DNA from: Roseateles sp.
GTDB taxonomy: Bacteria; Pseudomonadota; Gammaproteobacteria; Burkholderiales; Burkholderiaceae_C
DNA length: 64,000 nt
Direction of reading: 5' to 3'
Assembly: GCA_019234295.1 (NCBI GenBank)
Contig: JAFALK010000037.1
Coordinates: forward strand, 62,001-126,000
Within the stretch, counting starts at the first letter, position 1. Every line of letters begins with the position of its first letter. Under the pieces are notes generated by a model, which worked only from the letters and a program-made list of their open reading frames with translations, was not told the origin of the DNA and ran no database searches. Of the stretch, positions 10,767-18,857 are shown piece after piece. Both the position numbers and the translations under genes were made by a program.

Positions 10767-11207
10767 ATGAGCCGATACAGCAAAGACCCAGAGGCCGTCG
10801 CGCGCCTCAGCCGCGAGCAGTACCGCGTCACGCAGGAGAGCGGCACCGAATACCCCGGCACGGGCGAATACCTTCACAACCACGAGCCTGGCATCTACGT
10901 GGACATCGTCTCCGGCGAGCCGCTGTTCGCCTCGAGCGACAAGTTCGAGTCCGGCTGCGGCTGGCCCAGCTTCACACGGCCGATCGAAGCGGCCCACGTG
11001 CAGGAGCTGCACGACACGACCCATGGCATGGTCCGCACCGAAGTGCGTTCCACCCACGGCGACAGCCACCTCGGCCACGTCTTCCCCGATGGCCCGCGCG
11101 ACCGCGGCGGCCTGCGCTACTGCATCAACTCCGCCTCACTGCGCTTCGTCCATCGCGATGACATGGAAGCACAGGGTTATGGCGCCTACCTGGAGCAAGT
11201 GAAATGA
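10767..11207 (+). CDS. msrB: Peptide-methionine (R)-S-oxide reductase
   Basis: Reduces the R-epimer of methionine sulfoxide in proteins. The 146-residue form starts at ATG 10767, with GGTGGAG 6 bases upstream; an in-frame ATG at 10737 would add ten residues. It has SGCGWPSF (recycling cysteine) and the catalytic RYCINS near the C-terminus. The two CxxC zinc pairs of many MsrB proteins are absent, so this is a zinc-free form. It overlaps msrA by four bases and lies 68 bases after feoB. Confidence 0.94.
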   Translation: MSRYSKDPEAVARLSREQYRVTQESGTEYPGTGEYLHNHEPGIYVDIVSGEPLFASSDKFESGCGWPSFTRPIEAAHVQELHDTTHGMVRTEVRSTHGDSHLGHVFPDGPRDRGGLRYCINSASLRFVHRDDMEAQGYGAYLEQVK

Positions 11208-11701
11208 GCGAACGCGCTGTACTGGCAGGCGGCTGTTTTTGGGGCATGCAGGACCTGATCCGCAATCTGCCCGGCGTGATCACCACGCGCGTGGGCTACA
11301 CGGGCGGCGACGTGAAGAACGCAACCTACCGCAACCACGGCAGCCACGCCGAGGGCATCGAGATCGTCTTCGATCCCGCGAAGACGACGTACCGCGCATT
11401 GCTCGAGTTCTTCTTCCAGATCCACGACCCGACCACAAGGAATCGGCAGGGCAATGACGTGGGCTCGTCCTATCGCTCGGCGATCTACTACGTGAACGAC
11501 ATGCAAAAGGCCGAGGCACTGCGAACGATGGCGGATGTGGACGCCTCGGGCCTGTGGCCTGGCAGGGTCGTCACCGAACTCGAGCCCGTGGGCGATTTCT
11601 GGGAAGCCGAGCCCGAGCACCAGGACTATCTCGAGAAGCATCCGAATGGCTACACCTGCCATTTCCCGCGCAAGGGGTGGGTGCTGCCCCGGATGGGGTG
11701 A
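11204..11701 (+). CDS. msrA: Peptide-methionine (S)-S-oxide reductase
   Basis: Reduces the S-epimer of methionine sulfoxide. The 165-residue cytoplasmic form (no signal peptide) has the catalytic GCFWG with Cys11, VGYTGG, and [21 protein letters not shown], all diagnostic. The ATGA overlap with msrB couples the two. Placement after feoAB would link methionine repair to iron uptake if transcripts read through, but this is not shown. Confidence 0.96.
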   Translation: MSERAVLAGGCFWGMQDLIRNLPGVITTRVGYTGGDVKNATYRNHGSHAEGIEIVFDPAKTTYRALLEFFFQIHDPTTRNRQGNDVGSSYRSAIYYVNDMQKAEALRTMADVDASGLWPGRVVTELEPVGDFWEAEPEHQDYLEKHPNGYTCHFPRKGWVLPRMG

Positions 11702-11742
11702 GCCTGCACAGAGACTGAAGATCGCCGGGTTTGCGGCCTGGC

Positions 11743-13083
11743 TCAGCCCTGTATGGCCCTCACCCGCCGATGCGTTGCCCGCGCATACGGCACCCAGTCG
11801 TGGCGCGCCCAGCGCCGCCACATGAGCAGGCCTCGGATCCATTCGTCTGCGGCGTAGGAGATCCAGACGCCCACCAATCCCATGCCGAAATGCACGCCCA
11901 GCACCCAGGCGCCGCCGGCCAGAACGATCACCATGGAAGACGCTCCGACCATGACCGGGTAACGCGCGTCACCGGCCGCGCGCAGCGCATTGATGACGAC
12001 CAGGTTGAAGGTCCGACCCGGCTCGATCAGCACGGTCCACCACATCAGTGTGGAGCCCATGGCGATGATGGACGGGTCACTGGTGAAAAAGCGCAGCAGC
12101 CACGGTGCCATGGTGGCAAAGAAGCTGGCGGCCACCACGGCCGCGGTCAAACCCAGGCCCATGGCCTTGCGGAGCAAGCGGTTCGCGGCGTGAAGCTCCC
12201 CGGCGCCGATCATGTGGCCGACCATGATCTCGGCAGCGAAGCCGATGGACAGGCCGAAGAGCAGCACGAACCACATCAGCTGCATGGTGTACGCATGCGT
12301 GGCCACGGCATGCGTGCCCATGGTGCCGATCGCCGCCACGCCCGCCATGAAGCACAGGCGGTAGGTCAGGTTTTCGGCGGCGCCGGGCAAGCCGATGTGG
12401 AGGATATCGGCCAGCTCGCGGCGCGGCAGACGCCACCAGTCATGGGCGCGCAGGCGCAGGTTCAGGCGCAGCTCCCACAGCATCAGGTGCAAGACCACGC
12501 CGATGACGCGGCTGACGAAGAGTGCCAGCGCATAGCCCTCCAGGCCCAGGCGCGGCATCAGCGGCATGGCCAGAGCGATGACGATGACCTGCATGACGAC
12601 GATGACGGCCAGGGTGTCGCGCGAGCGCAGGTGCGCGCGCATGACGCTGACCATGGAGGCGTTCCACACGTCGAGCAAGATGGCCGGCGCCAGCCAGCGC
12701 AGGAGCGGCGAGGCCAGGGGCAGCACGTCTTCGGGGGTGTTCAGCAGGCGCAGCAGCGGCGTGGCGAAGATCAGCGCCGATAGCATGGAAAAGCCGCCGA
12801 TCCAGGTACTGGCGCCGACGGCCGCGCGCGCCACCGAATCGGCCTGCTCACGCTGGCCCGCGCCGAGGTTCTGCGTGATGACGACGCTGACGCCCGCGCC
12901 GATGATGCGAAACAGCAGGAAGAGCGTCGCCGCGAGCTGCGTGCCCATGGCGAAGGCGGCGCCGGTGTCGTCCGAAAGGCGGCCGGCCATGCTGGTGCAG
13001 AGCACGCTCACACCAATGCCCAGGAGCATCTCCAGGAACATGGGCCAGGCCAGGGAAAGCAAGCGGGTGCGGGGGGCAGGCAT
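11743..13083 (-). CDS. MATE family multidrug efflux transporter
   Basis: Cation-coupled efflux protein of the inner membrane, 446 residues, with two homologous halves totalling twelve predicted helices. MATE-like features are the early PMFLEMLLGIG segment, ITQNLGAGQREQA in helices 2-3, and the matching IMVGHMIGAGE segment in the second half. It lies downstream of, and on the same strand as, the regulator and MFS genes, separated by a 59-base gap containing an 8-8-8 inverted repeat. Substrate unknown. Confidence 0.92.
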   Translation of the reverse strand: MPAPRTRLLSLAWPMFLEMLLGIGVSVLCTSMAGRLSDDTGAAFAMGTQLAATLFLLFRIIGAGVSVVITQNLGAGQREQADSVARAAVGASTWIGGFSMLSALIFATPLLRLLNTPEDVLPLASPLLRWLAPAILLDVWNASMVSVMRAHLRSRDTLAVIVVMQVIVIALAMPLMPRLGLEGYALALFVSRVIGVVLHLMLWELRLNLRLRAHDWWRLPRRELADILHIGLPGAAENLTYRLCFMAGVAAIGTMGTHAVATHAYTMQLMWFVLLFGLSIGFAAEIMVGHMIGAGELHAANRLLRKAMGLGLTAAVVAASFFATMAPWLLRFFTSDPSIIAMGSTLMWWTVLIEPGRTFNLVVINALRAAGDARYPVMVGASSMVIVLAGGAWVLGVHFGMGLVGVWISYAADEWIRGLLMWRRWARHDWVPYARATHRRVRAIQG

Positions 13084-13116
13084 GAGCGGCTGTAACGATA
13101 GCGGTGAAATGCGCTG

Positions 13117-13140
13117 TAACTCCGCCGCATCTCGGAGTTA
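13117..13140. repeat. 8-8-8 inverted repeat between regulator and MATE genes
   Basis: TAACTCCG and CGGAGTTA form perfect 8-base arms separated by 8 bases in the gap between the regulator stop (13143) and the MATE start (13083). It could be an operator, or a hairpin that attenuates read-through. There is no clear T-run in the minus direction. Confidence 0.5.
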
Positions 13141-13142
13141 TT

Positions 13143-13757
13143 TCATCGGGGGCCTGCGCCGATGCGGTACACGCAGCGCCTTGCACCCGCGGGCAGATGT
13201 TCCGTGCGCTGAACTTCCACACCCGGACCCAGCACTGTGCGAAACAGTTCGAGCTCGGAACGGCAGAAGCCCTGACAAGCCGCGGCGGCGGCGCAGATGG
13301 GGCAATGGTCCTCGATCAACAGCCAGTCCCGGCCCTGCTTTTCTGCACGCGCCATATAGCCTTCGGCAGCGCGTTGCTCGGCGAGCTTGTGCACGCGCTC
13401 GGCCAGGGTCTTGGCGCCGGCCAGGGCTGTGCCGTACTGCTGCTGCATCTGGGCCTCGCGGCGAGCGATCAAGCCGTCCAGCGTGGCAGGTTCCATGAAG
13501 CTAAGCATCTGTGCGAACAGTTCGGCATGCCGGTCCGGGAAGCGGCTGTGGCCGGCCGCACTCAGCTGCCAGATGCGCTTGGGGCGTCCTACGGTGCCAA
13601 CCTCGTCGAAGGCCTCCACCAGGCCCTGGGCTTGCAGGCCCTTTAGGCTCTTGTGCGCGCCCATGGGCGTGATGGCGCAGCCCGCGGCCAGTGTGGCGGC
13701 GGTCTGTGGCCCGGCGCTCTTGAGCGCCTGCAGCAACCGCTCCTCGGTGGACTTCAT
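13143..13757 (-). CDS. Helix-turn-helix regulator with C-terminal cysteine cluster (SufR-like)
   Basis: The 204-residue protein has an N-terminal winged helix-turn-helix (MKSTEERLLQALKSAG to about residue 70, with the wing VGRPKRIWQLSAAGH), a helical middle region, and a C-terminal segment HCPIC-x5-CQGFCRSE ending in RRCVYRI. That last pattern is shared with SufR-like and DeoR/ArsR-type regulators where cysteines can hold an Fe-S cluster. It overlaps the MFS stop by four bases. Probably a repressor of the flanking transporters; iron-sulfur or redox sensing is an inference. Confidence 0.8.
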   Translation of the reverse strand: MKSTEERLLQALKSAGPQTAATLAAGCAITPMGAHKSLKGLQAQGLVEAFDEVGTVGRPKRIWQLSAAGHSRFPDRHAELFAQMLSFMEPATLDGLIARREAQMQQQYGTALAGAKTLAERVHKLAEQRAAEGYMARAEKQGRDWLLIEDHCPICAAAAACQGFCRSELELFRTVLGPGVEVQRTEHLPAGARRCVYRIGAGPR

Positions 13758-14998
13758 GCGCCCTGCTCCCGTGCGTGGCGCAGCAGCAGCAGGGCCGAGG
13801 CCACGCAGCAAAGCCCGCCCAAGGCCATGACCGAGCGGACGGAGAGCAAGGCCAGCGCGCTGCCGACAAGGGCTATCAACACGTTGGCGATGCAGAAGGT
13901 GGTGGTCAGCAGGCCCATGACCCGACCCTGGCCATGATCGGCAAAGCGCTCCGACATCCAGGCCGGCAGGACTGCGTTGTAGAGCGACTGCGCCGCCCCT
14001 GCCCCGACGATGCAGGCTACGCCCAGCCAGCCCGGTGCGGCAGCCAGCAGTACGATGCAGCAGGCCGCGAGCAGCGCCGCCTGGCCGGCACGGCGCAGTC
14101 TCGGCGGACCGCTGATGAGCCGGCCAGCGATGAGGCTGGCCCCGGTCATGGCCGCGCATTGGGCCGCCGTCACCCAGGCGATGCCGGCACTGCCCAGACC
14201 CAGCACTTCGAGCAGCCACAGTGGCGAGAACTCGTAGAGCGCGTTGATGCCCAGGGTGTAGGCCAGCTGGAAGAGGAAGAGCGGGATCAGGCGGTGGTCC
14301 GTGGCCAGCAGGCCCAGCGACTGCTGCTCACGCATGGCGCGCAGCAAGCGCAGCGGCCCCTCCCGTCTGGGGCCGCCCGGCACGGCGAAGTGCAGGACCA
14401 CCAGGCAGGGCAGCATGGCAGCCGCGGCCAGCAAGAAGGGCACGGCATCGCCGAGGTGCAGGGTCAGGCCACCGACCAGGGGTCCCATCAGCCAGCCCGT
14501 GTAGAGGCAGGCGTTGAGCAGGGCGAAGGCGCGCGTACGGTCGATCTGGCCGTGCATGTCGGCCAGCAGCGCACGGGCCACCGCCGTGTTGCCCTCAGTC
14601 AGGCCCGTGATGAAGCGCGCGAGGATGAATAGCGTGTAGAGGCGCTGGTCCAACGCAAGCGCCGTCACCAGATAGCCCAGCAACGTGGCAACGAGCGTGA
14701 AGCTCAGCAGCGTGCGCCTGCCATAGCGATCCGACAGCGGACCGATGAAAAGGCTGCCGATCAGGATGCCCAATGGATTGGCGGCGAGGGCCACGCCCAT
14801 CAGCAGGCGCGGGTCGAGCCCAGCGAAATGCGTGAAGCCGTCCACCGGGCCGCCCACGAAGATCGGCGCGAGGATCGGATAGGGCATGGATACGCCCATG
14901 GTGCTCATCAACGCCATGGCGCAGACGGTGACCAGCACCCAAGAAGGATGCTTGACAGGGGCGCAAGCCGTGGCGGAAGGAATGGCTGGGCTGCTCAT
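13754..14998 (-). CDS. Major facilitator superfamily transporter
   Basis: The 414-residue protein has twelve predicted membrane helices and MFS motif A (GPLSDRYGRR) after helix 2, and an arginine-containing ARFITGLTEGN segment in helix 4 as in drug:proton antiporters. It is the first gene of a three-gene minus-strand group, and the regulator starts within its last codon. The upstream AT-rich gap holds a perfect inverted repeat. Substrate cannot be told; efflux is likely from the neighbouring MATE protein. Confidence 0.9.
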   Translation of the reverse strand: MSSPAIPSATACAPVKHPSWVLVTVCAMALMSTMGVSMPYPILAPIFVGGPVDGFTHFAGLDPRLLMGVALAANPLGILIGSLFIGPLSDRYGRRTLLSFTLVATLLGYLVTALALDQRLYTLFILARFITGLTEGNTAVARALLADMHGQIDRTRAFALLNACLYTGWLMGPLVGGLTLHLGDAVPFLLAAAAMLPCLVVLHFAVPGGPRREGPLRLLRAMREQQSLGLLATDHRLIPLFLFQLAYTLGINALYEFSPLWLLEVLGLGSAGIAWVTAAQCAAMTGASLIAGRLISGPPRLRRAGQAALLAACCIVLLAAAPGWLGVACIVGAGAAQSLYNAVLPAWMSERFADHGQGRVMGLLTTTFCIANVLIALVGSALALLSVRSVMALGGLCCVASALLLLRHAREQGA

Positions 14999-15021
14999 GG
15001 TGCCCGTATCATCCCATTTAA

Positions 15022-15038
15022 ATAAACAAAGTGTTTAT
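15022..15038. promoter_or_regulatory. AT-rich inverted repeat between MFS and creatininase-family genes
   Basis: ATAAACA-aag-TGTTTAT, a perfect 7-3-7 dyad, lies in a markedly AT-rich stretch (15016-15043) in otherwise GC-rich DNA, 24 bases upstream of the MFS start and 58 bases upstream of the divergent gene. It probably overlaps one or both promoters and is a good candidate operator for the SufR-like regulator. Confidence 0.55.
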
Positions 15039-15096
15039 AAATCCATGATGCCGGGGAGGTCGCACAATCCGGCCGAACCGGCACGGGAGAGCGGAC

Positions 15097-15810
15097 ATGC
15101 GCATCAAGGACTGCAATTGGAAGATGGTCGAGGAGTACCTGCGCCACGACGACCGCGCGGTGCTTCCGCTGGGCAGTATCGAGCAGCACGCGGGGCTGTC
15201 GCTGGCAGTGGATGCCACCTTGTCCGAGGCCGTGGCGGTGCAGGCCGCGCAGCCGCTGGGCGTGCCCGTCTTCCCGGCCCAACCCTATGGCTTCACCCCG
15301 ACCTACATGGCCTATCCCGGCACGATGACGCTCCGCCTGGAAACATTGCTGGCCGTGCTGCGCGACCTGATCGGCTCGCTGCACGCGCACGGCTTTCGCC
15401 GCGTGCTGATCGTCAACGGCCACGGTGGCAACAACGGCGCGGGCAGCTTGCTCCAGGAGCTCGGGCGCGAGCTGCCCGGCATGCAGCTGCGCTGGCACAA
15501 CTGGTGGGCCGCACCGCGGACCATCGGCTTTGTGCACGAGACCGATCCGCAGGCCTCGCACGCCTCGTGGATGGAGAACTTCGCCGGGCTTACACGGCTC
15601 GAAGGCGTGAGCCAGCCCGCCTCGCCCAAGCCGCTCGTGGACTATGCACGCATGGCGCTGATGTCGCCGCAGGCCAAGCGCGAGTACCTGGGCGACGGCT
15701 GCTACGGCGGCCACTACGAGAAGGATGAGGCCACCATGACCCGGCTCTGGAATATCGCCGTCGATGAGACGCGCGAACAAATTGAAGCCCCTTGGCTGGA
15801 TTCAGAATAG
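15097..15810 (+). CDS. Creatininase family amidohydrolase
   Basis: A 237-residue metal-dependent amidohydrolase of the creatininase superfamily, which includes creatininases and MftE-like and FAPy-type enzymes. Visible motifs are LPLGSIEQHA near residue 24, YPGTM, NGHGGNN around 108, and ASHASWMEN in the region that is normally D-x-HAG-x-E. The substrate is unknown. ATG 15097 follows GGGAGA at a good distance. It is the first gene of a plus-strand run with very short gaps. Confidence 0.88.
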   Translation: MRIKDCNWKMVEEYLRHDDRAVLPLGSIEQHAGLSLAVDATLSEAVAVQAAQPLGVPVFPAQPYGFTPTYMAYPGTMTLRLETLLAVLRDLIGSLHAHGFRRVLIVNGHGGNNGAGSLLQELGRELPGMQLRWHNWWAAPRTIGFVHETDPQASHASWMENFAGLTRLEGVSQPASPKPLVDYARMALMSPQAKREYLGDGCYGGHYEKDEATMTRLWNIAVDETREQIEAPWLDSE

Positions 15811-15814
15811 CGCC

Positions 15815-16291
15815 ATGCCTTTCCGTCCCGTCACCCTGCCCGCCACCGTGCCCGGCAAGCTCTGGCTGCACTCCATGCCCGGCCGCCTGGAGAGCTGGGG
15901 CGAGTTTCTCGAGGAAGCGCGGCGCGTGCGCCTTGGCCTGATCGTCTGCTTGAATCCGCTCTTCGAGGTACAGCGCAGCTCGCCCGTCTACCATGAGGCC
16001 ATCGAGCGCGACACCCTGCCCTGCGCCCTGCTGCTGCTGCCGATGCGCGACTTCGGCCTCGGCGACGACGGTGAGGAGTTTCGCGTCGGCGTCGAACGAA
16101 CCTGCCAGGTCTTGCGCGAAGGCGGCTCGGTGCTGCTGCATTGCGCGCACGGCATCGGCCGCACGGGCACCATGGCCGCATGCACCCTGAAGGCCCTGGG
16201 ACTGCCCACCCTGCAGGCGCTGACCCAGGTGCGCGACGCCGGTTCCAACCCGCAGTCGGCAGTGCAGACGGGCTGGATCCACCAGTTCTGA
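15815..16291 (+). CDS. Dual-specificity/tyrosine-type protein phosphatase
   Basis: A 158-residue cysteine phosphatase. The P-loop HCAHGIGRTG contains the CX5R catalytic signature, and an acidic loop (MRDFGLGDD) about 30 residues before it could supply the general acid. ATG 15815 (MPFRPVTLP) lies 4 bases after the creatininase-family stop. The stop overlaps the start of the pseudouridine synthase by one base. Its target is unknown. Confidence 0.85.
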   Translation: MPFRPVTLPATVPGKLWLHSMPGRLESWGEFLEEARRVRLGLIVCLNPLFEVQRSSPVYHEAIERDTLPCALLLLPMRDFGLGDDGEEFRVGVERTCQVLREGGSVLLHCAHGIGRTGTMAACTLKALGLPTLQALTQVRDAGSNPQSAVQTGWIHQF

Positions 16292-16881
16292 TGAATCTGG
16301 TTCATCTGGACGATGATCTCATCGTCGTAGACAAGCCGCCCGGGCTGCTTTCCGTGCCCGGGCGCACCGAGCCCGACTGCGCCATCGCGCGTCTGCAACG
16401 GCAATACCCGGAGGCACTGACGGTGCACCGCCTGGACCAGGCCACCTCCGGCCTGCTGCTGTTCGCGCGCGGGGCCGCGGCGCAACGCGCGCTGAGCCTG
16501 GATTTTGCGCAACGACGCGTGAACAAGCGCTACATCGCCCTGGTCCAGGGCGCCGTGCAGGCCGAGGGCTGGCAGGAAATCGACCAGCCCCTCATGGCCG
16601 ACTGGCCGAATCGCCCGCGGCAGAAGGTGGACCATGCACGAGGCAAGCCCTCGCTGACGCGCTGGCGTGTGTTGGCCGTCGAAGGTGTCTGCACGCGGCT
16701 CGAACTGGAACCCGTGACCGGCCGCTCCCACCAATTGCGCGTGCACCTCTTGTCGCTGGGTCACCCCATCGTCGGCGATACGCTATACGGTGGCCCCGAC
16801 GCGGAGCGGCTGATGTTGCATGCCGCATTGCTCCACCTCCCCGACCGCGGACTGCGGCTCGAATCAAGACCGGACTTTTGA
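16291..16881 (+). CDS. RluA-family pseudouridine synthase
   Basis: The 196-residue protein converts specific uridines in RNA to pseudouridine. It begins directly with the catalytic domain (VHLDDDLIVVDKPPGLLSVP), has the catalytic aspartate in HRLDQATSG and the C-terminal GRSHQLRVHL-LGHPIVGD pattern. No S4 domain is present, so it is of the short RluA/TruC-like type; whether it acts on tRNA or rRNA cannot be decided. It overlaps the phosphatase gene by one base (TGATG). Confidence 0.92.
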   Translation: MNLVHLDDDLIVVDKPPGLLSVPGRTEPDCAIARLQRQYPEALTVHRLDQATSGLLLFARGAAAQRALSLDFAQRRVNKRYIALVQGAVQAEGWQEIDQPLMADWPNRPRQKVDHARGKPSLTRWRVLAVEGVCTRLELEPVTGRSHQLRVHLLSLGHPIVGDTLYGGPDAERLMLHAALLHLPDRGLRLESRPDF

Positions 16882-16882
16882 C

Positions 16883-17623
16883 ATGGCTGAACAACTCTTC
16901 ATCGTCACTGGCACCTCGCGCGGCATGGGCGAAGCCATCGCGCACCACCTGCTGCAACAGGGCCATTTGGTGCTGGGCATCGCTCGCCAGCAAAGCACGG
17001 CCCTGTCCATCGCGGCGCGCAATCGCGGCGCCGAGCTGATGCAATGGCAAGCCGACCTGAGCCAGCCGCTGGCGGTTGCCGTGCGCATGCGCGAATGGCT
17101 GCAAGGCCTGGACGCGAGCCGCTTCGAGCGCATCCATCTGATCAACAACGCGGCCCTGGTCAACACGCCGGGCCCGGTCGAGACCTGCCCGCTTGAGGCG
17201 CTCTCGGGCACGGTGCGCGTCGGACTGGAGGCCGTGCTGCTGCTCAGCGCAGCCTTCTTGCAGGGAAGCCAGGATTGGGCGGCCGAACGCCGCATCCTCA
17301 ACATCTCCTCGGGCCTGGGCCGCCGGGCCATGGCGGGTGCGGCGCCTTACTGTGCGATCAAGGCTGGCCTGGACAACCTCTCCAAGGCCATGGCGCTGGA
17401 CGGCTGCAAGGTCGTTGCGCTGGCACCGGGCGTCATCGACACGGAGATGCAGGCCCAGCTGCGCGGCGGCGATCCCGCCCTCTTCCCCGAGCAGGCGAAA
17501 TTCGCCGCTTTCAAGAAGGACGGTCTGTTGGACAGCCCCGCCAGCGCCGCGCAGAAGGTGCTGCGCTACTTGGCCCGTCAGGATTTCGGCGCGCAGGTGC
17601 TGGCCGACGTGCGCGAAGCGTAG
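16883..17623 (+). CDS. Short-chain dehydrogenase/reductase, sepiapterin reductase-like
   Basis: A 246-residue NAD(P)-dependent oxidoreductase. The nucleotide-binding TGTSRGMG is at about 9-16, NNAALV follows in the middle, and the catalytic tetrad includes Ser in NISSG and YCAIK. The layout (TGTSRG, short length, APGVIDTEMQ) resembles the sepiapterin reductase/benzil reductase branch. It starts 1 base after the pseudouridine synthase stop. Substrate unknown. Confidence 0.88.
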   Translation: MAEQLFIVTGTSRGMGEAIAHHLLQQGHLVLGIARQQSTALSIAARNRGAELMQWQADLSQPLAVAVRMREWLQGLDASRFERIHLINNAALVNTPGPVETCPLEALSGTVRVGLEAVLLLSAAFLQGSQDWAAERRILNISSGLGRRAMAGAAPYCAIKAGLDNLSKAMALDGCKVVALAPGVIDTEMQAQLRGGDPALFPEQAKFAAFKKDGLLDSPASAAQKVLRYLARQDFGAQVLADVREA

Positions 17624-17681
17624 CCCTGGGCGGCGTGTCGCCGTAGATGGGGATATGCAGGGGGTGATGCCGGACGTCTGA

Positions 17682-17828
17682 ATGCCGCACCAGAAGGTGC
17701 GCGAGGTCGGCACGCCCGTCTGGCATCTGCACGCCGCCAACGAAGGCCATGGCTTTGCGCGCAAGGAGAACCAGGACTATCAGTTCGACGCCACGATGCT
17801 GTTCATGCAGGAGGCGCCGAAGAAATGA
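17682..17828 (+). pseudogene. 3' remnant of a prolyl oligopeptidase (S9) gene
   Basis: A 48-codon frame starts right after an in-frame stop and matches the extreme C-terminus of S9 family peptidases: VGTPVWHLHAANEGHGF, which includes the catalytic histidine in the conserved EGHGF, then KENQDYQFDATMLFMQ. The nucleophile serine and aspartate regions and the propeller are missing. The 58 bases between it and the SDR stop show nothing coherent. This is what remains after deletion of the front of the gene; it is probably not functional. Confidence 0.75.
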
Positions 17829-17845
17829 CCGGGGCTCGACGCCGG

Positions 17846-18835
17846 TCAGCCTAGCAGGTTGGCCAGCGTCAGCAAGGCCAGCAGCAGCATCCACAACACC
17901 ACGGAACGCCACACCAGACCGACGACGCTTTGCAGATGGCCGAGCATCGGTTCTGCGCCCGCCGTGGAGCCCTCGGCGCCAGTGGCGTCGAGGTCCACTC
18001 CGCTCTCGAAGGTCTTGCTGCGGTCGGGGGTCACGCCGGGAGGCGCGGCACCGCCGAGCTGCAGGCCCAGGGCCCCGGCCGCAGAGGCCAGGATGATGCC
18101 CTCGTTGGGGTGCAGCCAGAGGCTGCCGTCGCGTCGCCATCCATTCACGGCCTCCTCGAAGTTTCCGACGATGGCAAAGCCCGTCGCCGTCAGCCGAGCG
18201 GGGACGTAGTCGATGGCGCTGAACATGCGACGCGAGAGCTGCATCAGGCGCTCGTTCGTGGGTGCGTCGAGCGTGCGGCTCTTGAAAGCCCAGTAGCGGC
18301 CCGCGAATTCGCCCATGCGGTAGAGAACGGCGCCAGCCGGCCCCAGGCCCAGGGTGGAGAGGACGATGAACCAAAAGAACACACCGAACACATGTCGATG
18401 CGCGGCCAGCAGCGAGTGCTCGATCACATGGCGCAGCAGCTCGGTACGCGGCAGCTCGCTGGCATCCAGATGGCGCCATTCGGAGAGCAGGCGGCGCGCC
18501 TCGAGGTCATCGCCGCGCTCGAGCGCTGCGCGAATGTCAGTGAAGTAGTGGCTGAACTGGCGAAATCCGAGTGTGAAGTACAGGATCAGCACGTCCACCA
18601 GCAGTGCCAGCACGAGGCTGAAATGACGCACGCCGACATAGAGCGCCCCAATCACGAGCGACGGCCCCAGCACGGTGACGCACCAGACCACGCCCGCGTG
18701 ATGCTCACGGCCGGCATCGAAATTTCGCCCGGTCCAGCGCACCCAGCCAATGACGGCCTCGTGGACCGCATTGCCATGGCGCAAGGGCTTGAGTTGCTCG
18801 CACAACAGGGCCAGCAGTACCGCGAAGAAGTTCAT
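17846..18835 (-). CDS. CobD/CbiB-family (AmpE-like) membrane protein
   Basis: A 329-residue inner-membrane protein with about four to five hydrophobic segments. The motif HPNEGIILASAAGALGLQLGG late in the protein is typical of CobD/CbiB (adenosylcobinamide-phosphate synthase) relatives, and the N-terminus resembles AmpE. No other cobalamin genes are nearby, so the AmpE-like 'signalling modulator' type used in many Burkholderiales is as likely as B12 synthesis. I chose ATG 18835 (MNFFAVLLALL) because the earlier part of the frame lacks membrane-protein character. Confidence 0.75.
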   Translation of the reverse strand: MNFFAVLLALLCEQLKPLRHGNAVHEAVIGWVRWTGRNFDAGREHHAGVVWCVTVLGPSLVIGALYVGVRHFSLVLALLVDVLILYFTLGFRQFSHYFTDIRAALERGDDLEARRLLSEWRHLDASELPRTELLRHVIEHSLLAAHRHVFGVFFWFIVLSTLGLGPAGAVLYRMGEFAGRYWAFKSRTLDAPTNERLMQLSRRMFSAIDYVPARLTATGFAIVGNFEEAVNGWRRDGSLWLHPNEGIILASAAGALGLQLGGAAPPGVTPDRSKTFESGVDLDATGAEGSTAGAEPMLGHLQSVVGLVWRSVVLWMLLLALLTLANLLG

Positions 18836-18857
18836 GCCGAAATCATAGCGGCCGACC

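Noticed and set aside
17846-18835. Assignment of the CobD/CbiB-like gene to cobalamin synthesis
   Set aside because: No other cobalamin gene or cobalamin riboswitch is in the neighbourhood, and the protein also resembles AmpE; only the family name is given.
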